A stretch of 47,151 nt of DNA, taken from the NCBI GenBank assembly GCA_026928325.1, contig JAIXKS010000021.1, positions 87,542 through 134,692 on the forward strand. Direction: 5' to 3'. Below, in pieces: positions 17,593-25,077 of the stretch. The position numbers and the translations under genes were made by a program. The notes under the pieces are model-generated. The model saw nothing but the letters and a program-made list of their open reading frames with translations, ran no database searches and was not told the DNA's origin. Position 1 is the first letter of the stretch, and each line of letters opens with the position of its first letter. The DNA comes from Chitinophagales bacterium (GTDB taxonomy: Bacteria > Bacteroidota > Bacteroidia > Chitinophagales > Saprospiraceae).

Positions 17593-18136
17593 AATCTAAG
17601 GACCACTCTTTAAAATACTTGATGAAAATTTTAGCTAGATTTTCAGCATCAGAGATCGCTCTATGATGAATACCTGTAAATTCGAAACCTTCCAATCGAA
17701 CTGCTTTTTTTAGCCCGAGTTCTGTTTTAAAAGACTTCAACTTGCTGTACGCAGGTTTTAAGTTATAATGATGATTTACCCATTCCGGGTCGATTTGATG
17801 TAATTCGCAATCGCTTCTAAGTTGATCTTTATCGTATTTTCCCCAGCTGATCAACGTATATTTTTCTTGATCTATATTGATCCAATCCTGAAATTCCTCA
17901 ATCACCGATGGATACAATTTGGCTCGATCGACTTGTTGTTGCGTTATCGAAGTCAAACTTTTGCAAAAATCGGATAAAACCGGGTTAATCGTAGGTTTTA
18001 CGAAGCGAATAAACGTCGATTCTATCTCAGCATAATCATTGACTTTGACAACCCCGATTTCAATTATTTCGTTGACACCTTTTGGAGGTCTTCCCAACCA
18101 ACACGTTGCTTCTAAATCAAAGATAATATAATTCAA
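17591..18136 (-). CDS. DEDDh-type 3'-5' exonuclease
   Basis: The 181-residue protein is an exonuclease of the DnaQ/ERI-1-like class. FDLEATCW near the start gives the first Asp and Glu, LISWGKYDKDQL gives the second Asp, and HHRAISDAENLAKIF gives the His and final Asp. Two metal ions at these residues remove 3' nucleotides from DNA or RNA; which one is unknown. The start is a TTG at 18136; no ATG fits. It follows the acyltransferase gene by 26 bases and probably ends the engB-acyltransferase-exonuclease transcript. Its stop codon TAG is made of one native base and two bases of the palindromic repeat array, so the array touches the gene end exactly. Confidence 0.88.
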   Translation of the reverse strand: MNYIIFDLEATCWLGRPPKGVNEIIEIGVVKVNDYAEIESTFIRFVKPTINPVLSDFCKSLTSITQQQVDRAKLYPSVIEEFQDWINIDQEKYTLISWGKYDKDQLRSDCELHQIDPEWVNHHYNLKPAYSKLKSFKTELGLKKAVRLEGFEFTGIHHRAISDAENLAKIFIKYFKEWSLD

Positions 18137-18162
18137 AGTTGATACAATTTTCCTTCTTTTTG

Positions 18163-19830
18163 CTAACTAATTTTTTTCCAGCCCATTAACTCTTCAAATT
18201 CGTAATTGATCAATCTATTATGATAAAAGAAAAGCAGTTTGAGATCTGAACAAACAATTTGCTTCTGATCATTGACTGAAAGTACAGGTGGCACATGATA
18301 AATTCCCAATCGGGAAATGCCTGCTTTTATCAATGCAGGTATATCATCCCAAGGTGCATCTGCTATCGTCACTTGGTGGTCGGAAGCTTTTTCCTTAATT
18401 ATATGTACAAGTTTTGTTACGTTTTGTTCAAATAAATCTCCTTCAATAGAGAAACTCTTTCCCTTGTGATTCATCAATCCAATTAAATCCAAATCGGGAA
18501 ACTCTTGCGAGACCATCTGAAAAGCGACAAAGGCAACCACATTGCTAGAGAGAATGACATTGTGTTTTCGGTAAGACTCAACAATAACTTCTCCTAAGTA
18601 TTTTGAATAAATACTCTCTCTCTGTGGGTTTTGAGACAAGGTACCGCCAAAAGAAAAGTAATCCTTTAAATCAACCTTATTGCCAAACTTGTCAAAACTA
18701 ACACCTTCCTGATCTACACGATTGCCAAGAATATCAATTGGATCGCCGAAAGACATATATACTTCTGAATCTTTGCGATACAAGTCTCTAATAAAGCGCA
18801 TGATGGTTTTAAAATTGGGTCCTGAAGGTCGCGCCCTTTTATACTTATCTCTACCGATGGCTTGCAAATGTTGATCAACCAATCCGGAAGCTTCAAGTAC
18901 AAAGTGATAACCGATATTCAACGGAACAACAAAAACTTTTTTATCGCTTTCTTGCTCAATCATTAATCTTTGTGCTTCAATGACCGAACCGATTAGGCCG
19001 AGCTTCAGATTGCTTTCAGTCTGTCCGCTTCTGGATCGAGTACCACCCGGAAAAAACAAACAATTAACGCCTTGGGTGATGGAATAACAAGTCATAGATT
19101 TAAGGCATTCGAGATATATTGGGTTTTTCTTCCGACGATCTACCCTAAATGCCCCTAATCGATTCATAAAATACCCGACGATTTCTACATTATACAGGTT
19201 TAGGCCGGCACCATAAGAGAAAAATGGCAGTCCTACATTGGAATCTATCGCATATCCAACCATAATCGAATCTAGGTTTGAATAATGAGTGGGTAAGATG
19301 ACAACATTTCCCTTTTGGTATAAAGTGCGGATCTTCTCGATATCACCTACTACTTTTATCCTTTGTTGCAAATCAGCTTTACTACCCCATCGCCACTGTC
19401 CGCGAGCAAAAAATCTACTGAACAATCTTTTGAAAAAGGCAGTCAAAAACCATCGGGCAAACTTAAAAATGCCCGGACTAAAATGAGCGACAATTTCTTC
19501 ACTATATCGATTGATGATTTTTTTGAGTAAAGCCTCTTGCAAGGCATCTTTATTCTCTTTAGAAAGCGAGGCTTCAAGTTCCTTACTGATGTTCTGCCAA
19601 TAGGCCTTTTCGTCTTGTGGATCTACCTTCCATGGATTGTGCTTAATCCGCTGGGTTTCCATATAAATCGCCTTAGAAATGACGTCGTAGTACGAACCTT
19701 TAAATTCTTCTTGAAGATTTTCGTAAATAAAAACATTGAGTCGCTGAATAAAATCCGCCCTTTCTTTACTTTGTTTCGCAACAGGCCAAGTGGAAATATC
19801 AGGTTGTATATGTGGAAATATCTGAGTCAT
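18163..19830 (-). CDS. PlsB-like glycerolipid acyltransferase
   Basis: The 555-residue protein has an acyltransferase core in the middle: HYSNLD (residues 182-187) is the HX4D catalytic motif, GAFRVDR (about 226-232) and FPGGTRSRSG (260-269) are substrate-binding blocks, and VFVVPLNIGYHFV the last. This order fits the glycerol-3-phosphate/1-acylglycerol-phosphate acyltransferase family, and the length with extended N- and C-terminal parts is closer to PlsB than to PlsC. It would add acyl chains in phospholipid synthesis at the inner membrane; the exact acceptor is uncertain. A basic, aromatic stretch at about 120-145 (FKFARWFLTAFFKRLFSRFF) may bind the membrane. It starts 18 bases after engB. 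Confidence 0.85.
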   Translation of the reverse strand: MTQIFPHIQPDISTWPVAKQSKERADFIQRLNVFIYENLQEEFKGSYYDVISKAIYMETQRIKHNPWKVDPQDEKAYWQNISKELEASLSKENKDALQEALLKKIINRYSEEIVAHFSPGIFKFARWFLTAFFKRLFSRFFARGQWRWGSKADLQQRIKVVGDIEKIRTLYQKGNVVILPTHYSNLDSIMVGYAIDSNVGLPFFSYGAGLNLYNVEIVGYFMNRLGAFRVDRRKKNPIYLECLKSMTCYSITQGVNCLFFPGGTRSRSGQTESNLKLGLIGSVIEAQRLMIEQESDKKVFVVPLNIGYHFVLEASGLVDQHLQAIGRDKYKRARPSGPNFKTIMRFIRDLYRKDSEVYMSFGDPIDILGNRVDQEGVSFDKFGNKVDLKDYFSFGGTLSQNPQRESIYSKYLGEVIVESYRKHNVILSSNVVAFVAFQMVSQEFPDLDLIGLMNHKGKSFSIEGDLFEQNVTKLVHIIKEKASDHQVTIADAPWDDIPALIKAGISRLGIYHVPPVLSVNDQKQIVCSDLKLLFFYHNRLINYEFEELMGWKKIS

Positions 19831-19848
19831 AGATGGGCTATAATAGGG

Positions 19849-20451
19849 TTATACGCTTAATTCAGCAAGGATTTCTTCGATATATTTTAAGACTTCCTCA
19901 CGTCCCAATTTACTTTCGGAACTCGTAATAAAATAGGGAGGCAACTGTTCCCAAGATTTCAATAATGTCTTCAACAAGCTATTGATTTGAGATTGTAATT
20001 GAGTCTTGCCGAGCTTATCTGCCTTGGTAAAAACAAGGGCAAAAGGCACTTGGTTCTCACCGCACCAATCTAAAAATTCCTTATCCACCTTTTGAAGTTC
20101 GTGCCTACAATCGATCAATACAAAGGCTACAACCAATTGTTGCCTTTTGGCCAGATAAGTCGAGATCAACTTACTAAATCCTGCTTTCTTATCTTTAGAT
20201 ACTTTAGCATAGCCATAACCCGGCAAATCGACAAGATACCAAGCTTGATTAATCGTAAAATAATTAATCAATTGAGTCTTTCCAGGCGTAACGGATACCT
20301 TGGCTAAACCCTTCCGATTCGTCAGCATATTGATTAAAGAGGACTTTCCAACATTTGACCTTCCTATAAAGGCAAATTCCGGTTTGTCGTCTTTAGGACA
20401 TGCACTTTCTTTAGGAAAACTCGCAAGAAACTCAACTTCATTCATCTTCAT
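19849..20451 (-). CDS. engB: Ribosome-biogenesis GTPase EngB (YsxC/YihA)
   Basis: This 200-residue GTPase acts in late assembly of the large ribosomal subunit. Its motifs are complete: G1 GRSNVGKSS (30-38), the TPGKTQ switch (55-60), G3 DLPGYGYA (75-82), G4 TKAD (142-145) and a SSES loop (177-180). Length is standard. It leads a minus-strand group with the acyltransferase and the exonuclease; the acyltransferase gene starts 18 bases after its stop. The divergent barrel gene at 20679 shares the 227-base upstream region. Confidence 0.95.
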   Translation of the reverse strand: MKMNEVEFLASFPKESACPKDDKPEFAFIGRSNVGKSSLINMLTNRKGLAKVSVTPGKTQLINYFTINQAWYLVDLPGYGYAKVSKDKKAGFSKLISTYLAKRQQLVVAFVLIDCRHELQKVDKEFLDWCGENQVPFALVFTKADKLGKTQLQSQINSLLKTLLKSWEQLPPYFITSSESKLGREEVLKYIEEILAELSV

Positions 20452-20678
20452 TTCGGCATTGTTTTTGATATATTACAATCAACAATTATAGATTAAAACC
20501 TATCATTCAACAAAATAACCATCTGTTAAATTAGATTATGGCTATTTGAGACTTTATAATTATAACAAATAATTGTTAAACAATTTGCAAAAATAACCAT
20601 TTCTAAACGTTTTTTTCGTTATTGGATAAAGATAATGACTAAATACTTGGAATTTGTATTCAACTTTAATATTACCCC

Positions 20679-21314
20679 ATGAAACAATTTATTCTATATA
20701 TCGTATGTTTATTTGGCGTGTTAACGACCGGTTACAGCCAAATCGAGATCGGTCTCAAGGCCGGTATCAGCTCCTATGACCTCGCCAATAAAGGCTTGGT
20801 CGTGAAAGACCAAAATGAGACCTTTCAATGGAAGATACTCGATGCCGGATATGGTCATCACCTCGGCGTTTATACCCGATTGACCTTGCTCGGACTTTAT
20901 GTGGAGCCTGCTCTTTTATTTAATTCAAGTACCGTCAACTACGATTTAAAAACCTACAGCGAAAATGGTGTCTTGAATGTCATTCGTCAAGAGACCTATC
21001 ATGGTTTAGATATGCCGGTCATAGCAGGATTTAAAGTAGGTGCATTGAGGTTTCAAGGCGGTGTAGTTGGCCATTTTTTTGCCAATAACATCAGTGATGT
21101 TTTGAATATCAAAGGATATAGTCAAAAATTCAAAACCGGTACTTTTGGTTGGCAGGCCGGTACAGGCATCGATATCTGGAGACTCCGATTAGATCTGATG
21201 TTCGAAGGGAATTTCAACAAATTTGGCGATCATATTCGTATAAATGGTCATAATTATGCTTTTTCAGATGTGCCATCCAGGCTCATGCTTACTGCTGGCT
21301 TGAGGTTGTGGTAG
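20679..21314 (+). CDS. Small outer-membrane beta-barrel protein
   Basis: The 211-residue product has a signal peptide (MKQFILYIVCLFGVLTTGYS, cleavage before Q) and then repeated amphipathic strands typical of the PorT/OmpA-like Bacteroidota barrels: IEIGLKAGISSYDL, LGVYTRLTLLGLYVEPALLF, MPVIAGFKVGALRFQGGVVG and FGWQAGTGIDIWRLRLDLMF. It ends LMLTAGLRLW, a terminal aromatic suited to BAM recognition. Probably eight strands in the outer membrane. No specific function is shown. A role like that of PorT in type IX secretion is possible but not supported by any motif. Confidence 0.8.
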   Translation: MKQFILYIVCLFGVLTTGYSQIEIGLKAGISSYDLANKGLVVKDQNETFQWKILDAGYGHHLGVYTRLTLLGLYVEPALLFNSSTVNYDLKTYSENGVLNVIRQETYHGLDMPVIAGFKVGALRFQGGVVGHFFANNISDVLNIKGYSQKFKTGTFGWQAGTGIDIWRLRLDLMFEGNFNKFGDHIRINGHNYAFSDVPSRLMLTAGLRLW

Positions 21315-21367
21315 TGACTATTTCATCACAGCATCTAATATCCACTCAAACTTTGATGATATTATCG

Positions 21368-21375
21368 TATATTTG
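21368..21375 (+). promoter_or_regulatory. Candidate -7 box for the thioredoxin-like gene
   Basis: TATATTTG matches TAnnTTTG and lies 20-28 bases before ATG 21396, giving a leader of about 15 bases. Confidence 0.45.
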
Positions 21376-21395
21376 CCGCATAATCTAATAAGTTT

Positions 21396-21950
21396 ATGGC
21401 CTTAACAGAATCCAATATGCTAGCATTAGGAGTCAAAGCTCCTACCTTTTACCTTCCGGATACGACTTCAGACCGTCATCTTTCTTTTGAGGATATACAA
21501 GGAGAACAAGGAACCGTTGTGATGTTTTTGTGCAATCACTGTCCTTACGTCATCCATGTCAATGCCCAACTTGTAGCCATTGCCAAAGAATATGCTGCCA
21601 AAAACATTGGGTTTGTCGCCATCAGTAGCAACGATGCCGTAAATTATCCTGACGACGCACCTGATAAAATGCGCTTGATTGCCAAGGTACTTCAATACCC
21701 ATTTCCTTATCTTTATGACGAATCTCAGGCTGTGGCTCGGGCTTATGATGCTGCTTGTACACCGGACATTTATGTCTTTGACAAGGCAGGTCAACTGTAT
21801 TACCGAGGAAGACTTGACGAATCCCGACCTTCCAATGACAAGCTACTCGATGGAAAAGATTTGAGATTAGCGCTTGATTTGATGCTTCGTGGCGAACCAC
21901 CGATGCATAAGCAATATCCAAGTGCAGGCTGTAATATCAAGTGGAAATAA
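21396..21950 (+). CDS. Thioredoxin-like/peroxiredoxin-like protein with CNHCP motif
   Basis: The 184-residue protein has a redoxin fold with the active-site motif CNHCPYV (Cys46, Cys49) where a thioredoxin has WCGPC, followed by GFVAISSND and FPYLYDESQAVARAYDAACT, then PDIYVFDKAGQLYYRGRLDE. This pattern is that of the peroxiredoxin-like (PRX_like1) group. It lacks a signal peptide, so it is probably cytosolic and reduces disulphides or peroxides; the substrate is not known. It is transcribed alone and is convergent with the small lipoprotein gene, whose end is 14 bases away. Confidence 0.9.
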   Translation: MALTESNMLALGVKAPTFYLPDTTSDRHLSFEDIQGEQGTVVMFLCNHCPYVIHVNAQLVAIAKEYAAKNIGFVAISSNDAVNYPDDAPDKMRLIAKVLQYPFPYLYDESQAVARAYDAACTPDIYVFDKAGQLYYRGRLDESRPSNDKLLDGKDLRLALDLMLRGEPPMHKQYPSAGCNIKWK

Positions 21951-21959
21951 GGAGAAATT

Positions 21960-21983
21960 AGGCATTAATCGACCTTAATGCCT
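21960..21983. other. Inverted repeat at the convergent gene ends
   Basis: AGGCATTAA at 21960-21968 pairs with TTAATGCCT at 21975-21983 around a six-base loop. It overlaps the last codons of the minus-strand lipoprotein gene and lies 10 bases past the plus-strand gene. It may terminate both, but no clear U-run follows on either strand. Confidence 0.45.
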
Positions 21984-22321
21984 ACTATACCCACATACTT
22001 TGCTCTCCTTGCAAATAAATTTTGTTTTTCATCCACCAAGATTCCATTTTCTTTCCCATCATTGGTTAAGAAATATACGCCATTGCAGTCAAATGGATTT
22101 ACTAATCTGTCTTCTATACAGGAACTATATGCAAAATATGCATTTCCGTCAAAGTTATATTGGAGTAAACTTATACAAAAAGGAGCATTTTCCTCATAAG
22201 GAACCATACCATATTGCTGTAATACTTTATGGATACAGGCATCATCAACCTTGGGCGTATCATCATTTTTAGTACAACCAAACATCGCGCCCAAACATAT
22301 AATTAAAATATACCTTTTCAT
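21965..22321 (-). CDS. Small Cys-rich lipoprotein of unknown function
   Basis: The 118-residue product starts MKRYILIICLGAMFGC, a lipoprotein signal with Cys at 16. The mature part has several further Cys residues (DDACIHKVL, APFCISLL, SSCIEDRL, PFDCNGVYFL) that could form disulphides. I recognise no family. It has no obvious operon partner: the DoxD/DoxA gene upstream is separated by a hairpin at 22469-22513. Confidence 0.75.
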   Translation of the reverse strand: MKRYILIICLGAMFGCTKNDDTPKVDDACIHKVLQQYGMVPYEENAPFCISLLQYNFDGNAYFAYSSCIEDRLVNPFDCNGVYFLTNDGKENGILVDEKQNLFARRAKYVGIVGIKVD

Positions 22322-22468
22322 TTGAAATCCCTTTTTAAAAACACATATTTATTAGCCATAACTAATTTTTTAAATGTGAAGATTATCTCTATTAAGAAGA
22401 TAATTATTGGCCTTACGCTTAAAATCATCCTATCAATTATTAACGATTTTATATTATGAAAAGTTTCC

Positions 22469-22513
22469 AAATGGCGGCTATTATCAGAATGGATATCTAA
22501 TACGCCGCCATTT
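22469..22513 (-). terminator. Hairpin after the DoxD/DoxA gene
   Basis: AAATGGCGGC (22469-22478) pairs with GCCGCCATTT (22504-22513); an inner TATTA/TAATA helix extends the stem after one bulged base. It lies just past the stop of the minus-strand gene at 22534. The following U-run is weak, so termination is likely but not certain. Confidence 0.55.
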
Positions 22514-22533
22514 TAAACTTTATTAATGTGTAA

Positions 22534-23544
22534 TTATCGAACCTTTGCCACCCATTCGATACCACTGATATCCGTCAATTTGACAGTATAATTTTCATCC
22601 AATGAAATACCATCCAATGGAACCGTAATGTCTGCCTTAGCCCCAAGTGGGATAATCAAACTATGTTTACCCGGTTTAATTTTTGCTACATAGTGATTGT
22701 TAATACTTTCAGTTGGAAATGTAGATAATGCCTTTTGATCAATAGATTTTACAACGTTATTATTGCCATCCAAAATCTCTATTCCTATCAAAAACGATCC
22801 ATACACATCCGCTCCTTCCGTCCTATAAAGCTGAAAAGTCAATTGGGTGTCGGTAAAATGAATATTTGAGATTTCAACTTTTGGCCTCACGGACTTATTA
22901 TGAAGCGTGCCATATACGCCACCGTGAAAATATTGATTCGTAAACAAAGCTAAGCCAAAAATAAAAAGAGACATTACTAAGACTTTAGGTTGTAAGCGAC
23001 GGATAGGAAGATAACCCGAACCTAAATAGGAAAACCACTTTTTATTGGTAAAAGAAAATTGTCTATTTATAAAATATTGGTCAAGCGAATAAGCTCCACT
23101 TCCGGTAAGAAATAATACAAATCCACTAGAAACACCCAAAATACCTATTTGCCATTCATCCAAACAAGTGGTACCAATCCAACCCGATCCTAACAAAATG
23201 CCCATGGCAAGGGAGAAAATCCCAACGCTCATCAACCTTGTAAACAATCCTAAGATTATAAATAGGCCAACAATAGCTTCCACAATTGTAAAAACAACCA
23301 TAGAAACATGTAAGGCCTCAGGATTTGAAACTAAATATTCTATTATCGGCTTTATGCCGAGCGCATTGGGAAGAAAGTGATTAAACTTTTCGCCGATATA
23401 TCCGGCTTCTTCGGGAATCAACTTGTTATCAATAATTAACCGCCTCCAAAAGGCCGAAAAATAGGTCCAACCTATGACCCACCGTAAAGATAAAGTAAAT
23501 AGCCCGGCTATATCATGAGCCGTAGCTTGCATATGATTTTTCAT
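22534..23544 (-). CDS. DoxD/DoxA fusion protein (thiosulfate:quinone oxidoreductase-like)
   Basis: The 336-residue protein joins a DoxD-like membrane part (about residues 10-160, four helices with LSLRWVIGWTYFSAFWRRL, VEAIVGLFIILGLFTRL and GSGWIGTTCLDEWQIGILG) to a further helix (187-205) and a DoxA-like periplasmic beta domain (about 215-336, with ISNIHFTDTQLTFQLYRTEG). In the archaeal enzyme these two are separate subunits that oxidise thiosulfate and reduce quinone. In Bacteroidota the fused form is common and its substrate is untested. No other sulphur-oxidation gene is nearby, so the role here is unknown. It is transcribed apart from its neighbours. Confidence 0.85.
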   Translation of the reverse strand: MKNHMQATAHDIAGLFTLSLRWVIGWTYFSAFWRRLIIDNKLIPEEAGYIGEKFNHFLPNALGIKPIIEYLVSNPEALHVSMVVFTIVEAIVGLFIILGLFTRLMSVGIFSLAMGILLGSGWIGTTCLDEWQIGILGVSSGFVLFLTGSGAYSLDQYFINRQFSFTNKKWFSYLGSGYLPIRRLQPKVLVMSLFIFGLALFTNQYFHGGVYGTLHNKSVRPKVEISNIHFTDTQLTFQLYRTEGADVYGSFLIGIEILDGNNNVVKSIDQKALSTFPTESINNHYVAKIKPGKHSLIIPLGAKADITVPLDGISLDENYTVKLTDISGIEWVAKVR

Positions 23545-23727
23545 TGAAAATATATTTTAACCCAAATTATGCATTAGAAAATCTATTACGCACCAAAATA
23601 GCTTCAAATCAGACGTTTTACTGAATTTATCGCTCTTTTGACGGTCATAACGAAACCTAACGCGTAATCTGAGTTTAATGTGAAAAAAGGTACTTGTGCA
23701 CTAAACCTCGTGCTAAAGATGGTGCTA

Positions 23728-24081
23728 TCAAGCTACGGCTAATTTCAATCGCTTAAATAAAATATACTTAGGAGGTGCATTGGCCGAAACATCAAAGAAT
23801 AATTGAATACGGCTAATATGCTTAATAAGGGAAGGCCTAAATACCGGTATAACATCCACCACGACATCCCATAGCGCCTTTTGGCCGATTACGACCTTTT
23901 TGGCGTAAGAAAATGCCAAGTCCATCGATAAGGAAGCCTGACAAGAACTGTTCTGAAATGTAGATTTTGTCTTATTGAGCGGTTTGACGTAGGCTATATC
24001 AACCGTTTGAGATAGGATGCCCTTAACAACACAAGGACTAAAGGCCAATACAATAAAGCCCATCGTAAGGATGAGTTTCAT
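23728..24081 (-). CDS. Small exported protein of unknown function
   Basis: ATG 24081 gives 117 residues with a signal peptide MKLILTMGFIVLAFSPCVVKG. The longer frame to 24111 is less likely because a TATATTTG promoter box sits only five bases upstream of that ATG; transcription would start at about 24111, leaving a leader of roughly 30 bases before 24081. The mature protein includes DIAYVKPLNKTKS, VVVDVIPVFRPS and a basic C-terminus. I recognise no family. Neighbours (DoxD/DoxA and a TonB-domain protein) do not explain it. Confidence 0.6.
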   Translation of the reverse strand: MKLILTMGFIVLAFSPCVVKGILSQTVDIAYVKPLNKTKSTFQNSSCQASLSMDLAFSYAKKVVIGQKALWDVVVDVIPVFRPSLIKHISRIQLFFDVSANAPPKYILFKRLKLAVA

Positions 24082-24116
24082 CTTGATCTTCAACTGTGTT
24101 TCTTGTACCATGTTTG

Positions 24117-24124
24117 CAAATATA
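24117..24124 (-). promoter_or_regulatory. Candidate -7 box that fixes the start of the small exported protein
   Basis: CAAATATA on the plus strand is TATATTTG on the minus strand. Its position only five bases before the ATG at 24111 argues that translation begins at the next ATG, 24081. Confidence 0.5.
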
Positions 24125-24242
24125 CATCCTTTTACTCAGATAGCCATTAAAGTCTTCGAGTTTTTAGATATATTTAGCAATTTGAAAGGTTTATTTTTAG
24201 AAATAGGAGGAGAAAAACGACATTTACAATCCATTTTTAGGA

Positions 24243-24995
24243 TTACTTAGGTCTATCTCCTAAAGAAAAACGTACCGGCAACACAAACCAAACGGACACG
24301 GGCTTTCCATGTTGGTATCCTGGTGTCCATTTTTGATTAAAATCTTTCATGGCATCGACAACCTCGAGCGCAGCCTTGCCCATACCAGAACCCGGATCGG
24401 ATATTAATTCGGTTTGTTCTATATTGCCCGTTTTATCAACGACAAATTTGATTAAAACCTCACCTTCAAGATTGTTTTTTAGCGCTTGTGGCGGATATTT
24501 TAGGCTGGCACGAATATATTCAAAGAGTTTTTGTTCGGCACATTTGGCTTTTTCCTTTTCTGAAACCTTATAATGTTCGCATCCCGGAAACCTGGGCATT
24601 TGTTCGGCTCGCATAAAAATCTCTTCTTTCTCAGGCTTCTTTTCTTCCTCCGTTACCATAGGTTGTTCAGGCGCCGCAGGTGGTTGTATATTGGATTTTT
24701 CAGCCTTTTTATCCTGTTGCTTTTTGCGCTTTGCCAATGGTTTTTCTTTGGGAGAAACATCAGGCTCTACAATAGGTGTTGACGGCACATTATCAAGTAA
24801 ACCGCTATGTATTTGGGTATCAATTTTGGTGGAATCCATTTCGACGACAGGCAATTCAATATCTTCTAATTTATCTTCCTTAGAAGAACAACTCCCTAGG
24901 GCAAACACTAGCATTAGACAAATCATCCAAGACATTCCGTCTATGAATATCCTTGGTTGGTAATTTTTAGTATTCCATTTAGAAATTTGTGTCAT
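24243..24995 (-). CDS. TonB C-terminal-domain protein with a lipobox-like signal
   Basis: Residues run from ATG 24995 (250 in all); a further Met at 25031 is less likely. After a 20-residue basic start, the segment IFIDGMSWMICLMLVFALGSC is a hydrophobic helix ending in a lipobox-like Cys (about 36), then SSKED. A charged Pro/Lys linker follows (about 60-130, with QQDKKAEKSNIQPPAAPEQP), then a TonB C-terminal domain (about 150-245: FEYIRASLKYPPQALKNNLE, GEVLIKFVVDKTGNIEQTEL, KWTPGYQHGKPVSVWFVLPV). TonB proteins carry energy from ExbB/D to outer-membrane transporters; a lipid-anchored form would be unusual. It begins 82 bases after the sprA stop and may be co-transcribed with it. Confidence 0.8.
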   Translation of the reverse strand: MTQISKWNTKNYQPRIFIDGMSWMICLMLVFALGSCSSKEDKLEDIELPVVEMDSTKIDTQIHSGLLDNVPSTPIVEPDVSPKEKPLAKRKKQQDKKAEKSNIQPPAAPEQPMVTEEEKKPEKEEIFMRAEQMPRFPGCEHYKVSEKEKAKCAEQKLFEYIRASLKYPPQALKNNLEGEVLIKFVVDKTGNIEQTELISDPGSGMGKAALEVVDAMKDFNQKWTPGYQHGKPVSVWFVLPVRFSLGDRPK

Positions 24996-25077
24996 ACTAT
25001 ATATTTTAAAATGAATACACCTTATAATCATCAGAACATACCCACCTCTTATCTCAATTGCACTCAGGCCTTGAATT

